Of a DNA stretch of 64,000 nucleotides, positions 1-12,343 are shown one piece after another; position 1 is the first letter of the stretch; the number at the start of each line of letters is the position of its first letter. Source of the DNA: Trema orientale (taxonomy: Eukaryota > Streptophyta > Magnoliopsida > Rosales > Cannabaceae); the NCBI GenBank assembly GCA_002914845.1, contig JXTC01000171.1, positions 330,986 through 394,985 on the forward strand, given 5' to 3'. The translations under genes were made by a program, and so were the position numbers. The notes below the pieces were generated by a model. That model did not search any database. It was not told the origin of the DNA and worked only from the letters and a program-made list of their open reading frames with translations.

Positions 1-452
1 TATTTTACTAACAAAAAAACATCCGTCCAGGTTCAATGTACCAGAGCAAATCTCCTATTAGTAGGATTGCTCTACATATTTTATGCTGAAGACTTTTTCT
101 CCATAAAAAGTGTAACACTCCTATTCTAGAGTGTTTTGAAATTTAAAAACTCTTTCTAATATTATTTAATTCCTAAAAAAGTTAGAAACTAATTCAAATA
201 AATGTCTATCCTTTATTTATCTAAATTTCTTAATTCAAATTCAGAAACTAAATAAACAATATTTATATCCTATTATCTTGTTAGTTCCCAAATTAAATTA
301 GCCAATACAAAATAATACATACAGTTTTAAATGATAGATTATTTTTTTAAATTTTATACTAAATCAATTATTACACTGATTTAGAATTTCTAAAATTCAA
401 ATAATCTACCATTCACTCAAATTGCAAATCCCACTCAATAGGAATGCATTAC
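1..452. other. AT-rich non-coding flank
   Basis: I see no gene here. The sequence is AT-rich and lies directly before the TGATGAGG start of the first LTR element. Its composition resembles the stretches at 6035-6676 and 8174-9087, so it could be older repeat sequence split by later insertions, but I have no alignment to prove that. Confidence 0.5.
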
Positions 453-1983
453 TGATGAGGAAGTTATTCACCGACAAATCAAGTAGCTTGTGAGCTCAAA
501 TAATTGTGCGTTTTCAAATATTTTTGTTAGCTTGATATGTTTTGGTAGATTTCGTAAATAAATGAGAATCTAAGTAAATTTCTGCAAAAATTGGGAGTTT
601 CAAACCATTTTGAATCAAGACAGGACCGATCAAGGTGAGCCAAAATGAGCGGAGAACGAAACAGAATCAAAAAGGCTAAAAAAAGACACTCAGGGAGCAA
701 CAAGGGCACAACCGTGCCCATGGAGGTGCATCTTGCATCTCTTGACCAAGAATAGGGGTGCAACTGTACCCAAGATGTGCCTCCTCATGTTCAGAATGCA
801 TTAATGAGCTTGAACGACCTGAAGTTTGCTCCTTTTTCAGAATCCTACAGTTAAGATCCATCCATCCTTAAGTGTGTTAGAGTTTGACCTAGGAGGATGC
901 CTTAAAAGGGATAAAGGCACAAATTCAAAGTGTGGAAAATTAGAGAGAAAAGCACACAAAATTCCTAGAGAGAGAAAGCTTGGAGTTGGAGATTTCTTGA
1001 AGAATTCTTGGGAAAGATTCTTGAAGACTCGAAGACTTGAAACTTATTTCTATAAGAGCTTTTCTTTTTTTTTTTTCTCTCTACTTTAATCTCTCTTGAA
1101 ATTTATATTAGACATATAGTATAAATTTATTTGGATATTATGAATTTCGTGTTGAGATTACTAATGGATTCTACTAGGTTTATTTATTTTTGATAGATAT
1201 TATTTGATTTATCCTCTTTACATTTTGTTTGGATTATTTTATTTATCGTTGTTCTATCTTCTATTTCCAATTCATTTATGCTTCTCCTTGCTTGCTTTTA
1301 ATTTATTTGACCAATGAATTAGTTGAAATTAGGTTGTGAGATGATGGTTAGGAGAAATTAATTTCATAGTCTGGATTTGAGAGGCATAGTTTAGGTAATT
1401 ATGAGGCCGGGAGGAGATCAATGCCTAGATAATTACGTTGAGAGCTTAGATTATTGTGAGACCGGGAGGTAAACAATACCTTAACTCTTATTTGAGGGCT
1501 TAGACTTAATGAGCACTTAATTAATCGGGTTAGATAGGGATATTTACTTAGGTTAGTTAAGCGTATTATTTCATTCGACACTAGGGAGAGATAATAAGGC
1601 TAGATTAGGTCCCTTGATTAGTGAGTTAAGTAGAATGAGACCGGTAATTGCTTAATTTGACGAACTCTGGAGTAATTAGAAAGAATTAAGTCCTTAATAC
1701 ATTAGTACATAGTATTATCCATATTTTATTTATGTATTTCTTTATATCTTCATTTTTATTTAATATTTATTTTTAATTTCATTCAATTCCGATACTTAGA
1801 TAAAGTCGGGCTATGATAATCTTGGTACTTAGTAACAATTTAACACCAAATCTCTATGGATAACCCTTCTTGCCGCTATACTAGGTAGTCTTAGTTTCTA
1901 TTAAGACATTATAAATTACTTAACAGGAGGAGAATTAAAAATTGTTAATTCGATATTGCATTCCACGACAAAAGTGATTAACA
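453..1983 (+). repeat. 5' LTR of Athila-like element 1
   Basis: Begins TGATGAGG and ends GATTAACA. It can be followed alongside 4662-6034 over nearly its whole length, for example the blocks starting TTATTCACC and TAACAGGAGGAGAATT. This copy is about 160 bp longer than its partner, mainly because 1500-1680 has no counterpart there. Confidence 0.8.
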
Positions 1984-2010
1984 AATTTTTGGCGCCATTG
2001 CCGAGAATTG
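1984..2010 (+). promoter_or_regulatory. Primer-binding site, Athila type
   Basis: TTTTTGGCGCCATTGCCGAG follows the LTR end directly. Plant Athila-type elements typically carry TGGCGCCGTTGCCGGGGA here, complementary to a tRNA 3' end. This copy has a few substitutions. Confidence 0.75.
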
Positions 2011-2131
2011 GCCTTTTTAAATTGTTGTTAATATCTGGATTAAGTAACTTGAATTTAATTTAGACATTTATTTTCATTTTTCTTTTTTCTTTTTTATTTT
2101 CTTTTTTTTTTTGTTTTGCAAGGTACTTGAG

Positions 2132-3125
2132 ATGGTAGATCGACAATTCCTCTTGAGGTTTCCTTACGAGACTCAGAGTCATTTCATTGTGCACAGTGGA
2201 GATATAAAGAGTTGCTCACAACATTTCCTCATCATGGCTTTTTTCGGGAGTGTCAACTACAGAACTTCCGCGATGGGTTATGAGCCAAAACAAGAATATG
2301 GGTAGAAAGAGGAGATGGTATTGCCTATTTTGATCAATTATCTATGGACAAAGCCTATTAGTTGTAAGACATGGCCAATTTTGACTATCAGAGTTGGAAA
2401 TACCCACTAAGCCACCCCAGTTTGAGGGATAATTCTAATATGTCAAAGCCATGGTTTGACAGTCTGCACCACTAATTAGAGTTTTCTACCAGCCTTGAAG
2501 ACCTTCTTGTCCAATTTTCGGAAGAGACAAGCTCTGTATAGAGAAATTGGAGAGGATGTAGACCGTTCTCAACTTACAAGCCGAATCTTCATCTGACTCC
2601 AATGAAACCATGACAAGAATGGTGGCAAGGGATGTAGAAGCCACACATATGTATGAAAGCCACTGTAGCCGAGCATAAGTGGAAGGATCTTTTGGTTGTT
2701 TGATGATGACTATTTAAGTGAGGAGGAGGTTTAAGAAGATACTTGCAAATCTCAACCTTTTGAGATTCAAGTGAATATGCCACCAGTCATTGAAGCGCAT
2801 ATCTATGATGATCCTATATGGCCAAATCTCCTCTACTGCCTCTAGCACAGTTCATTGAAGCCTACTATCCACATGTTCCAAGGCTGAATCAAGCTGAGCG
2901 TACATGTCGAGCATTGCTATATATTGCCAAGTTTGAGGGCATCAAAAATCAAGACCCATGTGTCGTATTGTAGGACAGGTACTATAGGCAGAAGTCACTT
3001 TTTGACAAGCTTCCAAATTGTACGTAGTTGTGGCTAGAGATGCAAGGCATGGAGAAAAGTCTCGCTAACCCGAGTTTAAGTCGCAACATCCAGATTATCA
3101 ACTTTGCCAATCACTTTAGGAGATG
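2132..3125 (+). pseudogene. Decayed gag-like remnant in element 1
   Basis: After a T-rich tract and the sequence AAGGTACTTGAGATGG, a short frame opens at 2132 and is followed by further coding-like fragments with stops up to about 3125. Its position, just inside the 5' end after a pyrimidine-rich leader, is where gag starts in Athila-like elements; the same leader-like GGTACTTG occurs before the clearer gag at 38506. No zinc knuckle or catalytic motif survives, so the assignment rests mainly on position. Confidence 0.35.
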
Positions 3126-4661
3126 AGAATATCTCGTCTCTATGATATGTATTCTTATTCTCTTGTGCTTAGATTGAACTATGTTGATTGTGAGTTTTGG
3201 GGTGTAAACATATATTAGTTAATTCTCTGATGGCTATTGGCCTTGCTTATGTATTGGTTGCCATGACTTTTCCTTTCATGGGTTGTATCTTTGTAATAAA
3301 TATTTTATTTTATTTTCTCTAGTTTGTTTGAATAAATTGTGAGTTTTGTTGAGATGAGATGACTTGATAATAATGATGAATTACTCATTTAGTATTCTTT
3401 AAGTCTTTTGAAATGTAATTCATTGAATTATCTGTGTGCCTGACTCATATTGGTTAAATTTCATTGTTGATTCTTTACATTTGAGCACCATAATACATGA
3501 TCACTTGACCAATTTGAGCTTTAGAGAATACCTATGTGCATTAGTTAGGCCTTGATATCTCATAAACTCTAAAATCTATATAAGTATTATTTGAAGTGAG
3601 GATTTAGGTATTTCTTTGGATCATTTGAGCCTTTGAAGCTAACCCTTGAAAAATTTATCCTTAGTTAACTGTACTTGAGCCTATTTGACTTACTTCCTTC
3701 ATCACCTTTATAAGTACATTCAAACCACCAATTCAATTTCCATTTCTTAAACACATCACCAGTAGGCATAATTGCATTACGCTCTTGCATAATTCACTGA
3801 GCGTAAAGGCAAGTTTGGGTTGTATTTGGAGAGTTCTTGGTGGATTGGCTTGGTGGATTTGTTTGTTTTAAATAAAAGAAAACAAAAAGAGAGAATTTGT
3901 ATAAATTATGCATTACCTTCTATTCTTTTTAATATTGGGGATAATGTCGATTTTGAGTTTAGGAGTGAGGTTTATGTCTCTCTGCTTATTATCACAATCC
4001 CTATCTTATTATCAAAAGGAGAAAAAAAGGAAAAAAAAGAGAAAAAGAAAGAAAAAAATGAATAAAGAATTGTTTTTTGCCAATAAGCTTGTTGTGGGAA
4101 TAATTGAAGGAAGAAGATTAATGTAATGGAGGGTTAGTGAGTGAGTCTTTTTTTAAGAATCATACAAGATCCTTAAGTTGTGATGCATACTTACAGTGAT
4201 TCGAGCCGAAAATTATCCTTCTTATATACTCTTCACCCCGGCCTTACATTACAATTCTTGAAAGACTTTTTGATCTTCATGACACTATAACCTACAATAA
4301 AGGAGAGCGACACAAAGAATAGGCTTATGTTAGTTCTAATTTACATTATCTAGAGATCACTCATAATTTCCTATGTATACAAGTTTATCTGGAGTTTATT
4401 TGGTTAAGTGATATTGATTGTGTATATACCTACACGAGAAGCTCTTGAGAGGACTGAAACCGATGTTTGATGTTCAAATTCTAGATATTTTCAATAATTG
4501 CATTTCATTCAAGCGTGGAGTTTTTTGTGACTTCGGCGAACGGTTGTTAGTTCGATGCAAAACTCACATCTTATGGTTTGTGTTTCGTACTTGATTTGTG
4601 TTTGCTTTTTCTTTCTTCTGTTTTACTTGAGAAAAAATAAATATTTGAGTTTGGGAGTATT

Positions 4662-6034
4662 TGATGAGGAGGTTATTCACCAACAAATTAAGTACCTTTT
4701 GAGCACACATAATTGTGCATTTTAAAGTATTTTTGTTATTTTAATGTGTTTTTATGTATTTTTACAGATTTCGAAAATAAATGAGAATCTAGGTGAATTT
4801 ATGCCAAAAATTTGAGTTTCAGAACATTTTGAATCACGTTGAGACCAATCGAGTTGAGCTGAAGTGAACGGGGCACGAAACAAAGTCGAAAAGCCACAAA
4901 AAGGCCACAAGGCAGTAACAAAGGTGCAGCCGCACCCTTGGAGGTGCATCTTGTGCCTCCTAACTAGCGAGAAGGGTGCATTTGCTCCTCTTGGAGGTGC
5001 ATCTTGCCCCTCCTCACATTTTGGATGCATTAATGAGCTTGAACAGACCGTATTTTGCTTTTTTTTCAGGATCCAATAGTGGAGATTCATTAATCCTTAA
5101 GTGTGTTAGAGTTTAACCTAGGAGAATGGCTTAAAAGGAATAGAGGTACAATTTCAATGTTTGGAGAATTGGTGAGAAAAACACACAAATTCCTAGAGAG
5201 AGAAAGGTTGGTGCTGGAGATTTTTCGAAGAGTTCTTGGGAGAGATTCTTGAAGACTTGAAGCTTATCTCTATAAGAATTTTTCTTTTCCTTTCTCTCTA
5301 CCCTAATCTTTCTTGAAATTTGTATTGGATATATTTTATAAACTTGTCTGGATATTATGAATTTCTTATTGAGATTAATATTGGATTCAACTATGTTTGT
5401 TTATATTGATATCTATGATTTGATTTATCCTCTTTATACTTTGTTTGGATTATGTTGTGTAGTGTTAGTCTATTTTCCATTTCCAATTCGTTTATGCTTC
5501 CCTTTGCTCCATGCTTTTAATTTATTTGGCCAATGAATTAGTTGAACAGAGGTTGTGATTTTGATGCTCGGAAGAGATTAATTTCATAATCTGGATTTGA
5601 GAGCATATTTTAGGTAGTTATGAGACCGAAAGGAGATCAACGCCTAGATAGTCACTTTGAGAACTTAAATTATTATGAGACTGAGAGGTGAACAATACCT
5701 TAACTTCATCTTTAGGAGTAATTAGGTCTAATTGAGTCCTTAGTACATTAGCACATAGTATAATCTATATTTTATTTACGTATTTGTTTTTATTTTCATT
5801 TTCATTTTCATTTTATTTTATTTTAAATTCATTTAATTTCAAAACATAGATCAGGTCAGAATATAGTAATCATAGTACTTAGCGGTAATTTAATACCCAA
5901 TCTTTATGGATTAACCATTCTTATCACTATACTAGGTACTCTTAGTTTCTATTAGGACATTCTAGGTTAGTTAACAGGAGGAGAATTAAAAATTGTTAAT
6001 TTGATAATGTATTCCATGACAAACGTGATTATCA
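4662..6034 (+). repeat. 3' LTR of Athila-like element 1
   Basis: Direct repeat of 453-1983, starting TGATGAGGAGGTTATTCACC and ending GATTATCA, preceded by a purine-rich tract. It has lost about 160 bp relative to the 5' copy and differs by many substitutions, so the insertion is old. Confidence 0.8.
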
Positions 6035-6671
6035 ATATATGACTGTGCTTTATGGCATAGTGCCACATGCCTATGCCAAATTATTGGGCTAAGGCTTGTG
6101 CATTCTTAGGCTTGTTAGACCCAACTATTATTTTCCTTCTATTAATTTAACTTGTAGCGGTACAACAAAATTTACGGGCCAGTCTGAAGATCTTTGGGCT
6201 TACAAAATAGTGGCTCCCACAATTATGACTTAAATTAAATGACCTAATTATATATTGCACTCCACTATTAAGTTATATATTTATCGATATTATCACACTA
6301 GCAATAATCATCCCATGCCACATTGATGTCTATACTTTAATCCGTTGTACCATAACATAATTAAATTGACATCTTAATTATCCAATCAATTTAGTTATTT
6401 TTGTTTCTTGACTTTATTAATTTTCTCTAATTATCATTTTCAACATATTCAATATATTAATTAGATATGTTGACACATTCTGACCAGAGAAGCCTATGAG
6501 TGAAAGCTCATCAAGGGATATGTATCTATAAATTTCATATTATTAATCTAAAGTGTCACTGTCAATAAATACCTCCCACTAAGTTACTTGAAATATTAAC
6601 CCCTCAATTAGAGTTGCATCTTTTAGTAACTCAAGTCAACTTATAACTAACTCAGGATTGAAAATAAAGTA
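6035..6671. other. Non-coding stretch between elements
   Basis: AT-rich with no coding frame and no RNA gene that I can recognise. It separates the first LTR element from the solo LTR and probably belongs to the same older sequence as 8174-9087, because the solo LTR's target duplication joins the two. Confidence 0.5.
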
Positions 6672-7297
6672 TTATCTGTTGAGAAATTAAGATTTCAATC
6701 TTACTCAATCTTATTTTAAAGATAACAAATATTTGATTTGGTACTAATATTTTAACTCGAGTATGTAGTAAAATAGTTTTAAAGTTCTAAGTCAAGTTGA
6801 TCAAGGAATCAAGCTTAAAAATGGATGCATATTGGACTTATGAGAATCAAGCTTGTATTTGATTTAGTTTATTACACATAGATTTTCTTTATATTGGCTC
6901 ATGCTTTCAAAAGAGTTTTCAGACCATCTTAATCTTAAAATAGTTATTTTATTATAGAAGTTTTAAAATAGAAATTAATGATTTCTTTAAACAGGCAAAA
7001 TATTCTTTAATACATGATTTCTTAAGTTTAAATAAGTTACAAATATATTTGAAATCATGATTATTTGAAATAGGCTAAATAGAAATTTTCTATTTGCGAA
7101 CTATAATTTGTTTTGGTATGAACACTTTTTAAATTATTGTTAAATACCTTTGTGACACTAGAACAAGTTTGCAATAGCTAAAATATTCTTTTTAAATTGA
7201 TCTTCAATGTTTTTAAAGTGTTTAAAATAAGTTTAAAAGTCAGATTTTGAAAAACGCCAAAAGCTATTAGAATCTGAAAAGTGGCAAAAACACTGAA

Positions 7298-7339
7298 ATT
7301 TTCGGTCGACCGAAAATCCATTTTCGGTCGACTGAAAAT
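7298..7339. repeat. Perfect palindrome and its diverged copy in solo LTR
   Basis: ATTTTCGGTCGACCGAAAAT at 7298-7317 is its own reverse complement over 20 bases. It is repeated at 7320-7339 with one change (GACC to GACT). Paired palindromes inside an LTR may be protein-binding or structural elements of the former promoter region, but that is inference. Confidence 0.85.
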
Positions 7340-7726
7340 GCCAACTGGTCAAAAATGATCATTAAAATATAACAGTTGTAAAAGCACTGACCAACGACTA
7401 GTTTGGCGGTCGGCCAAAAACGCAGAAACTGTCTCAAATGGTCATAAATGCCTAGTTTTCATACAAGCTTATAAATAAAAGTTATTCTGAAACTTGTTTG
7501 ATGGATTGCACGAACCTAAATTATTATCCAACTACTTTTAAAGTGCAAAAACCTAGTTCTACATTGAATTAACTTTTAAATCATATTGAGCTAATCTTAG
7601 AGCATTCATTGTGCATTATTTTCTAAGCCAAAATTGTATTCATTACTTTTGTGAGGATTCATTGTGCGTTATTCATTCTTGAGTGTGTTATCTCTTGATT
7701 ATTTTGAAACTATTTGACTTGAGATG

Positions 7727-7960
7727 AGATTGACACCGGAGTTATAAACAACCCATGCATAGATGAGGTTGCCACCGTAGTCCAAATTACCTGATTTAGG
7801 TGAGGTTGTCACTAGAATCTAAACAACCCTAGTGTAAGTAAGGTTGTCATCAGAGTCTAACCAACCTGAGTATAAGTGAGGTTGTCACTAGAGTCTAAAC
7901 AACTCATAAGTTGGTGAGATTAACATCATTGTCTAAACAATCAGTGTAGGTGATTTTGGT
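7727..7960 (+). repeat. Tandem array of ~39 bp units
   Basis: The core GTGAGGTTGTCAC recurs with variation at about 7727, 7765, 7801, 7839, 7878 and 7915, each followed by a variant of AGTCTAAACAACC. Spacing is near 38-39 bp. The units are diverged, so the array is not recent. It lies wholly inside the solo LTR. Confidence 0.75.
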
Positions 7961-8173
7961 ATTTACTTTATTGCAAATTATTTGATTGTGTATTTGATAT
8001 TTAGTGTGCTGAATTGACTTGGTATTATTGTTGTATGTTTAGTATTACAGTTTATTTAGCTTAAAATTTTTCAAAATAGTGGTCTATGATTTTAATAGTT
8101 GAAAAGTTTCTTAAAGAGTTTTAAAACCTAATTTAACCCTCTCTTAGGTTGTCAATCTTGGGCTTATATTATC

Positions 8174-9087
8174 AATGCCAAATGAGATTCAATAAGTGTG
8201 ACAGTTATTCTAAGTCTATTAAATCTCATAATTGATCAATTTAATGTAGTCTAACTACATTGGTAAATCTATATATAATTAAGGCAAACTACTCAATGAA
8301 TTTACAATAGTTAAAATAAAGAGCCCAACTTTATTTTGTTAATCGTGAAAATTGTATTTAATTATAAAATAACTTATGTTATGATCTTAAAATACATATT
8401 ATGTAATTAAAAGGACTTCTGTTCAATCATACTTATGCAAAAGATATAATGAAAATATGTGAAAAATTTATTAATCCAAGAAAATATTTATGACAAGATG
8501 AAATATGTTTTGAAGATCATATATTCCCAATATTTAGGAATTTCAAATCTTAAATATTTTTAGATTTCTCTAAGAAATCAACATAGCCGACTCATTAGTA
8601 TATGAGGGCTAGGTCAAAAAAGGTTGATGGGAAAATTATGTTGGTTTTGAAATCAAATTTGTAACAGAAGAATGGCCCAAGAACTTTTAAAAATTTTCTC
8701 AAAAACAATTGGTCATAGGAGTGCATAGTATTAATTCATAGAAAATATAAAACTAAAGGAATAAATGAGATATCATACATCTTGAAGCCTATCAGCGGAT
8801 CCTAGCTTTTTTTCTTCTAAACTACAATCTTTCAATCCAAGCCTCGAACACCAAAAGATGAACGTGTGGACGTTCCAAACAATTTTCTCAATACACATGA
8901 GATTGCAAGATTGGTTTTTACATAGAATCAAGAAGACTCTTTTTTATTCTCTCAAGTTTATGAAGATTCTGTAGAAAATAAAGTATACTATGCACAATTT
9001 TCTGTTAGATTTTCTCTTTATATAGGTAATTAATTCATCTAATTAGTTAACTAATAAAATATAATAGAAAAATACCATGCACCCTAA
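8174..9087. other. AT-rich non-coding stretch
   Basis: No gene is seen. The pyrimidine-rich and poly-A-like stretches around 8930-9020 could belong to a minus-oriented LTR, but I found no partner. It ends exactly at the start of the copia LTR at 9088. Confidence 0.4.
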
Positions 9088-10632
9088 TGTTAGGATTATA
9101 CCCAAAAAAATGTTTATTATTTATGGATATTTGCTGAATATTTTGGATATTTAATAAAGGATATTTCATGCGTAGTATTTGCAAAAATGCTTTGATTATT
9201 GGTACAATAGTAATGTCAAAAAGATTCCATGATTTATTCATTAGAGAAATATTTTAATAAAGTTACTTATTAAAGTTAAAATATATTTTTTTCTAATTAA
9301 ATCAGATAAGATTGTTCACAACTAATAAGAAAAGCTCGACACTTCTCTTGGTCCGTGTTACAAGACTTGGTGCATTTAAAGTATGCATTAGTCTATATTG
9401 GTAAGACTACATACAAAAAGTCTTGGTGTGTAAGCATTGAATAAGGACTATGTGAAATATGTTCTTGTAATAAGTGTTGTTAACAAGAACATATTCTCAC
9501 AAACTTGATAATTAACGCATATTTTTCTTAATCTTGAAATAAGTAATAAACTTGTATTTATAACTTGTATTATTTGAGATGTTATAAGGTATGGATCAAG
9601 AAATTGACGACCTAGATCCTCGTATTTTAGTAATGTATTATTATAGGCTTTGGGAATATATGCTTATAGATTTAGAATCCGTAACTCTATTATATAGAGA
9701 AGTGAATACTATCTTAAGGAGCTATATGAGCATGGATGATTTAAACCTTAGCTAAGTAATTAATAAAATTTGATATTTTATTATTTGAAGACTTCTTATA
9801 AGTCTGGTCATCCATTAGATATAGTCTTGTATCAAGGCATTGAAAGATATAAATAGAGGGGCAAATAGTAATTTTACCTAACTCTAATTATCGGTATTCA
9901 TGGGCGATATACATGTAAATATTAATTATCTAATGGAGTTTTAATTATAAATTATCTTGTGATATTTATTTAATTCAAGAGTGCAATTTCGACCCTTAGT
10001 GAAATAAGTCCATAACTAATAGTACAATCTTACTTATATTAAGAGTAAATTGTATCTAGGCCTTTGTCTATTGGAGCTTGAATTAAATATCAATATCTTG
10101 GCCTGCATGAGATGAATTGGGCTCAAATAGTTTAATGTGCAAATACACAAAAAATGAGAAAAATGCTAGATAGAAAGGTGAGCCGTTGGGGCCCACCACA
10201 CTGCTCCTTAGAGCACTGATTTTTGACCAGCCTAAAGGCCCATTAGGGCTGGTCGAATTCCTCCTTAAGAGAGGAGTCTACAAAAGACTCTTTCCCCTCC
10301 CACCCCCCTTGTTGTGTGTAATTCAGTTTTGACAGAAACTGAGAGAAAAATGAGAGAGAAATTCTTGGAGCTACCAATGGAGACTATTAGATTTCTTGGA
10401 TTCTCACTTGGAGGTTGATCAAGATCGACGTACCTATACACTTCTGCAGTTACAAGCTTGGTGCATAGGAAGGAAGACTCATTGATTGAGGTACAGAATC
10501 TCTTTTATGAATTTAGACCATAACAAAGATCCTAAAAGGTTGTATGAAGCACTATAAATTGGAAAAAAATTTATTTTCTATGCTTCCGCTCATCTTTGAT
10601 TTGGTCACATTTTTCGTAAATTATAACCAACA
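9088..10632 (+). repeat. 5' LTR of copia element A
   Basis: Starts TGTTAGGATTATACCC and ends TATAACCAACA immediately before the primer-binding site. About 1.5 kb long, and aligned by eye with 14347-15588 over its first 1.25 kb. Confidence 0.8.
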
Positions 10633-10652
10633 ATTGGTATCAGAGTCACAGT
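10633..10652 (+). promoter_or_regulatory. Primer-binding site of copia element A
   Basis: ATTGGTATCAGAGTCACAG follows the LTR end directly. It matches the TGGTATCAGAGC type complementary to initiator tRNA-Met used by plant copia elements, with one change near its end. Confidence 0.85.
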
Positions 10653-11353
10653 TTTTGTTACAGTCTATTTACTATAAATCCTTCTCTTTGGCTTCTTCTT
10701 GATCATTCAATTTATATATGCATGTTTGTGATTTTTAGATGGGTTTTGCACTTTAGGTTTCTATGAATGGTTGATTGATTTTTTTCTTATAATGATGAAT
10801 GGATATCAATTTCTTATGTTATGGATGGTTTGTGGATTTGTTGGTTCAATAAACCTTGGCCATAGTTATAGAATTTTTGAATGTAATCTTTTTGTTGGGA
10901 TTGTAACAAGGAGGGTGGTCTATCATCACCATATTTTCCTCCTTAATAGTTTTTCTAGGATTTGTATTTTTCCTATTATAGAAAATTATATATATAGGTT
11001 TATATAATTTTTTTTGGAAGAATAACAATTATGGAAAAGCTTGGAAGGCCAACAATGGAGGAGGAAGAAGAAGAAGAAGAATTTTTTACTTTTTTTATTT
11101 TTTTCTATTTTTATTTTCTTATATATTAAAATAAAAAAAAGTTTGGGTAATAGGGAGGGGCGCTGCGGCTCCTTCCCTCTCCCGACCCCTCTTAGTATTT
11201 TTTCTTTTAAAATTATTTTTATTAATTTGATAAATATATAAATTAGATTTTTTGAAATATGATTTTAGATAATTACTTTTTTTCAAAATATTTGTTTTCT
11301 ACCTTGAATTATCTAATAGTTATTTGAATTTGAAAAGGATATAACATTTTCAA

Positions 11354-11647
11354 ATGGCTGAAAAGATCCTTCTTAAAAAGAAAGCTGAGGCAAACATTGT
11401 AGATGTTGACACTTCTAAGGAGAAGACTAAACCTAATACGAAAAGACAGTATAAGAAGTCTAAGACTGCTCCTAAGAAAATATCACCTAACAAGAAGAGG
11501 AACACAAAGAATGCTAAAGGAAAATGCTTTCACTGTGGAGTCAAGGGGCATTGGAAGAGGAACTATCCAGATTATTTAGCTCAAAAAAAGGAAAAGAAAG
11601 GTAATGTATCTTTCTTGCTAGCATTTTTGGAACGCTGCGAATTATAG
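11354..11647 (+). pseudogene. Copia A gag fragment with damaged zinc knuckle
   Basis: This 97-residue open frame is rich in lysine and contains CFHCGVKGHWKRNYP near residues 58-72. It corresponds to the CX2CX4HX4C knuckle of copia gag, which binds element RNA. The last cysteine is replaced by tyrosine, so the knuckle should not bind zinc normally. The N-terminal two thirds of gag is not present as an open frame upstream. The sequence that follows loses the protease and integrase. Confidence 0.75.
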
Positions 11648-11699
11648 TATTTCAATAATCATGTTTTAAATTCTACAGAAAAGGACAAAGCTAAATGAT

Positions 11700-12340
11700 T
11701 GGAAGAAGATTGAAGTTAGAAATACTGAAGAGTCAAGAAGCCAAAGCAGTGAAAGGCATCTTTTATTTATAAAAGATAATTTATGAGTTTTTAAAGTTTT
11801 ATTGGGATTGTAGCACTTTTACTTTGAGCAAAATTATATAGTACTTTTTGAATATTTTGGAATATTTAAGTTTTTGGTTATTCAATAAAGTTTTCATATT
11901 TGCTTTGGACCATTAGATCTATAAGTTATAAAATTTAAACTCATATCTACTGCTTATTTAATAATGACATTAATAATGATGCAAGGAAGTTTGTAATATC
12001 TTAATGGATAAACTTGGTTCGTTAACCATAAAAGACACTTTTATTTCATGATTGTGGTTACCACTAGGATATAAACAATGATTTCTCATTAGAAAATTTC
12101 TCAAACACCAATCATACCTTGATAGAATAGTGTTACAAAAAAGAGAAATAAAATCTTGCTCGGCATGGTTCATTCTATTATTCATCATTACGGATCTCGT
12201 TTAAAATAGTGATTTCTTAATATTGTTTCATCTTTTTTTATTTCTAAAATTCCTTATGATTATAGATTAGTCGAAAGTTTTATTTACCTTATCCTCATAA
12301 ATGAGGGAGTCCTACTCATGTGTTAAAAAAATAAGAAGGT
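11700..12340. other. Unassigned interior of copia element A
   Basis: Protease, the GAG-pre-integrase domain and the integrase core should lie here, but I see none of their motifs. About 2 kb appears to have been deleted and the remaining 640 bp is AT-rich and unrecognisable. Confidence 0.5.
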
Positions 12341-12343
12341 AAG

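Larger units (their letters stand above)
453..6034 (+). mobile_element. Athila-like LTR element, non-autonomous
   Basis: Two direct repeats, starting TGATGAGG at 453 and 4662, enclose about 2.7 kb. Directly after the first repeat is a primer-binding-like site, TGGCGCCATTGCCGAG, near 1990. This matches the usual Athila-type site in plants. Before the second repeat is the sequence GAGTTTGGGAGTATT, a polypurine-tract-like stretch. The interior holds only short broken reading frames (a possible gag start near 2132) and no recognisable protease, RT or integrase, so this is a large non-autonomous derivative. The bases next to the two ends (ATTAC and ATATA) do not form a clear target duplication, so one end may have been rearranged. 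Confidence 0.75.
6677..8168 (+). repeat. Solo LTR (copia-like) with TTATC target duplication
   Basis: Begins TGTTGAGAAATT and ends CTTGGGCTTATA. It is flanked on both sides by TTATC (6672-6676 and 8169-8173), an exact 5-bp target duplication. The 3' terminus reads TA instead of the usual CA, probably one substitution. There is no second LTR, PBS or coding sequence next to it, so this looks like a solo LTR left by recombination between two LTRs. It contains a 20-bp palindrome and a short tandem array, annotated separately. I infer Ty1-copia from the overall look of the ends only. Confidence 0.75.

Noticed and set aside
7727..7960. Evenly spaced repeat that could suggest a CRISPR-like array
   Set aside because: Units are diverged, contiguous and inside a plant LTR. 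There are no direct identical repeats with unique spacers and no cas genes.
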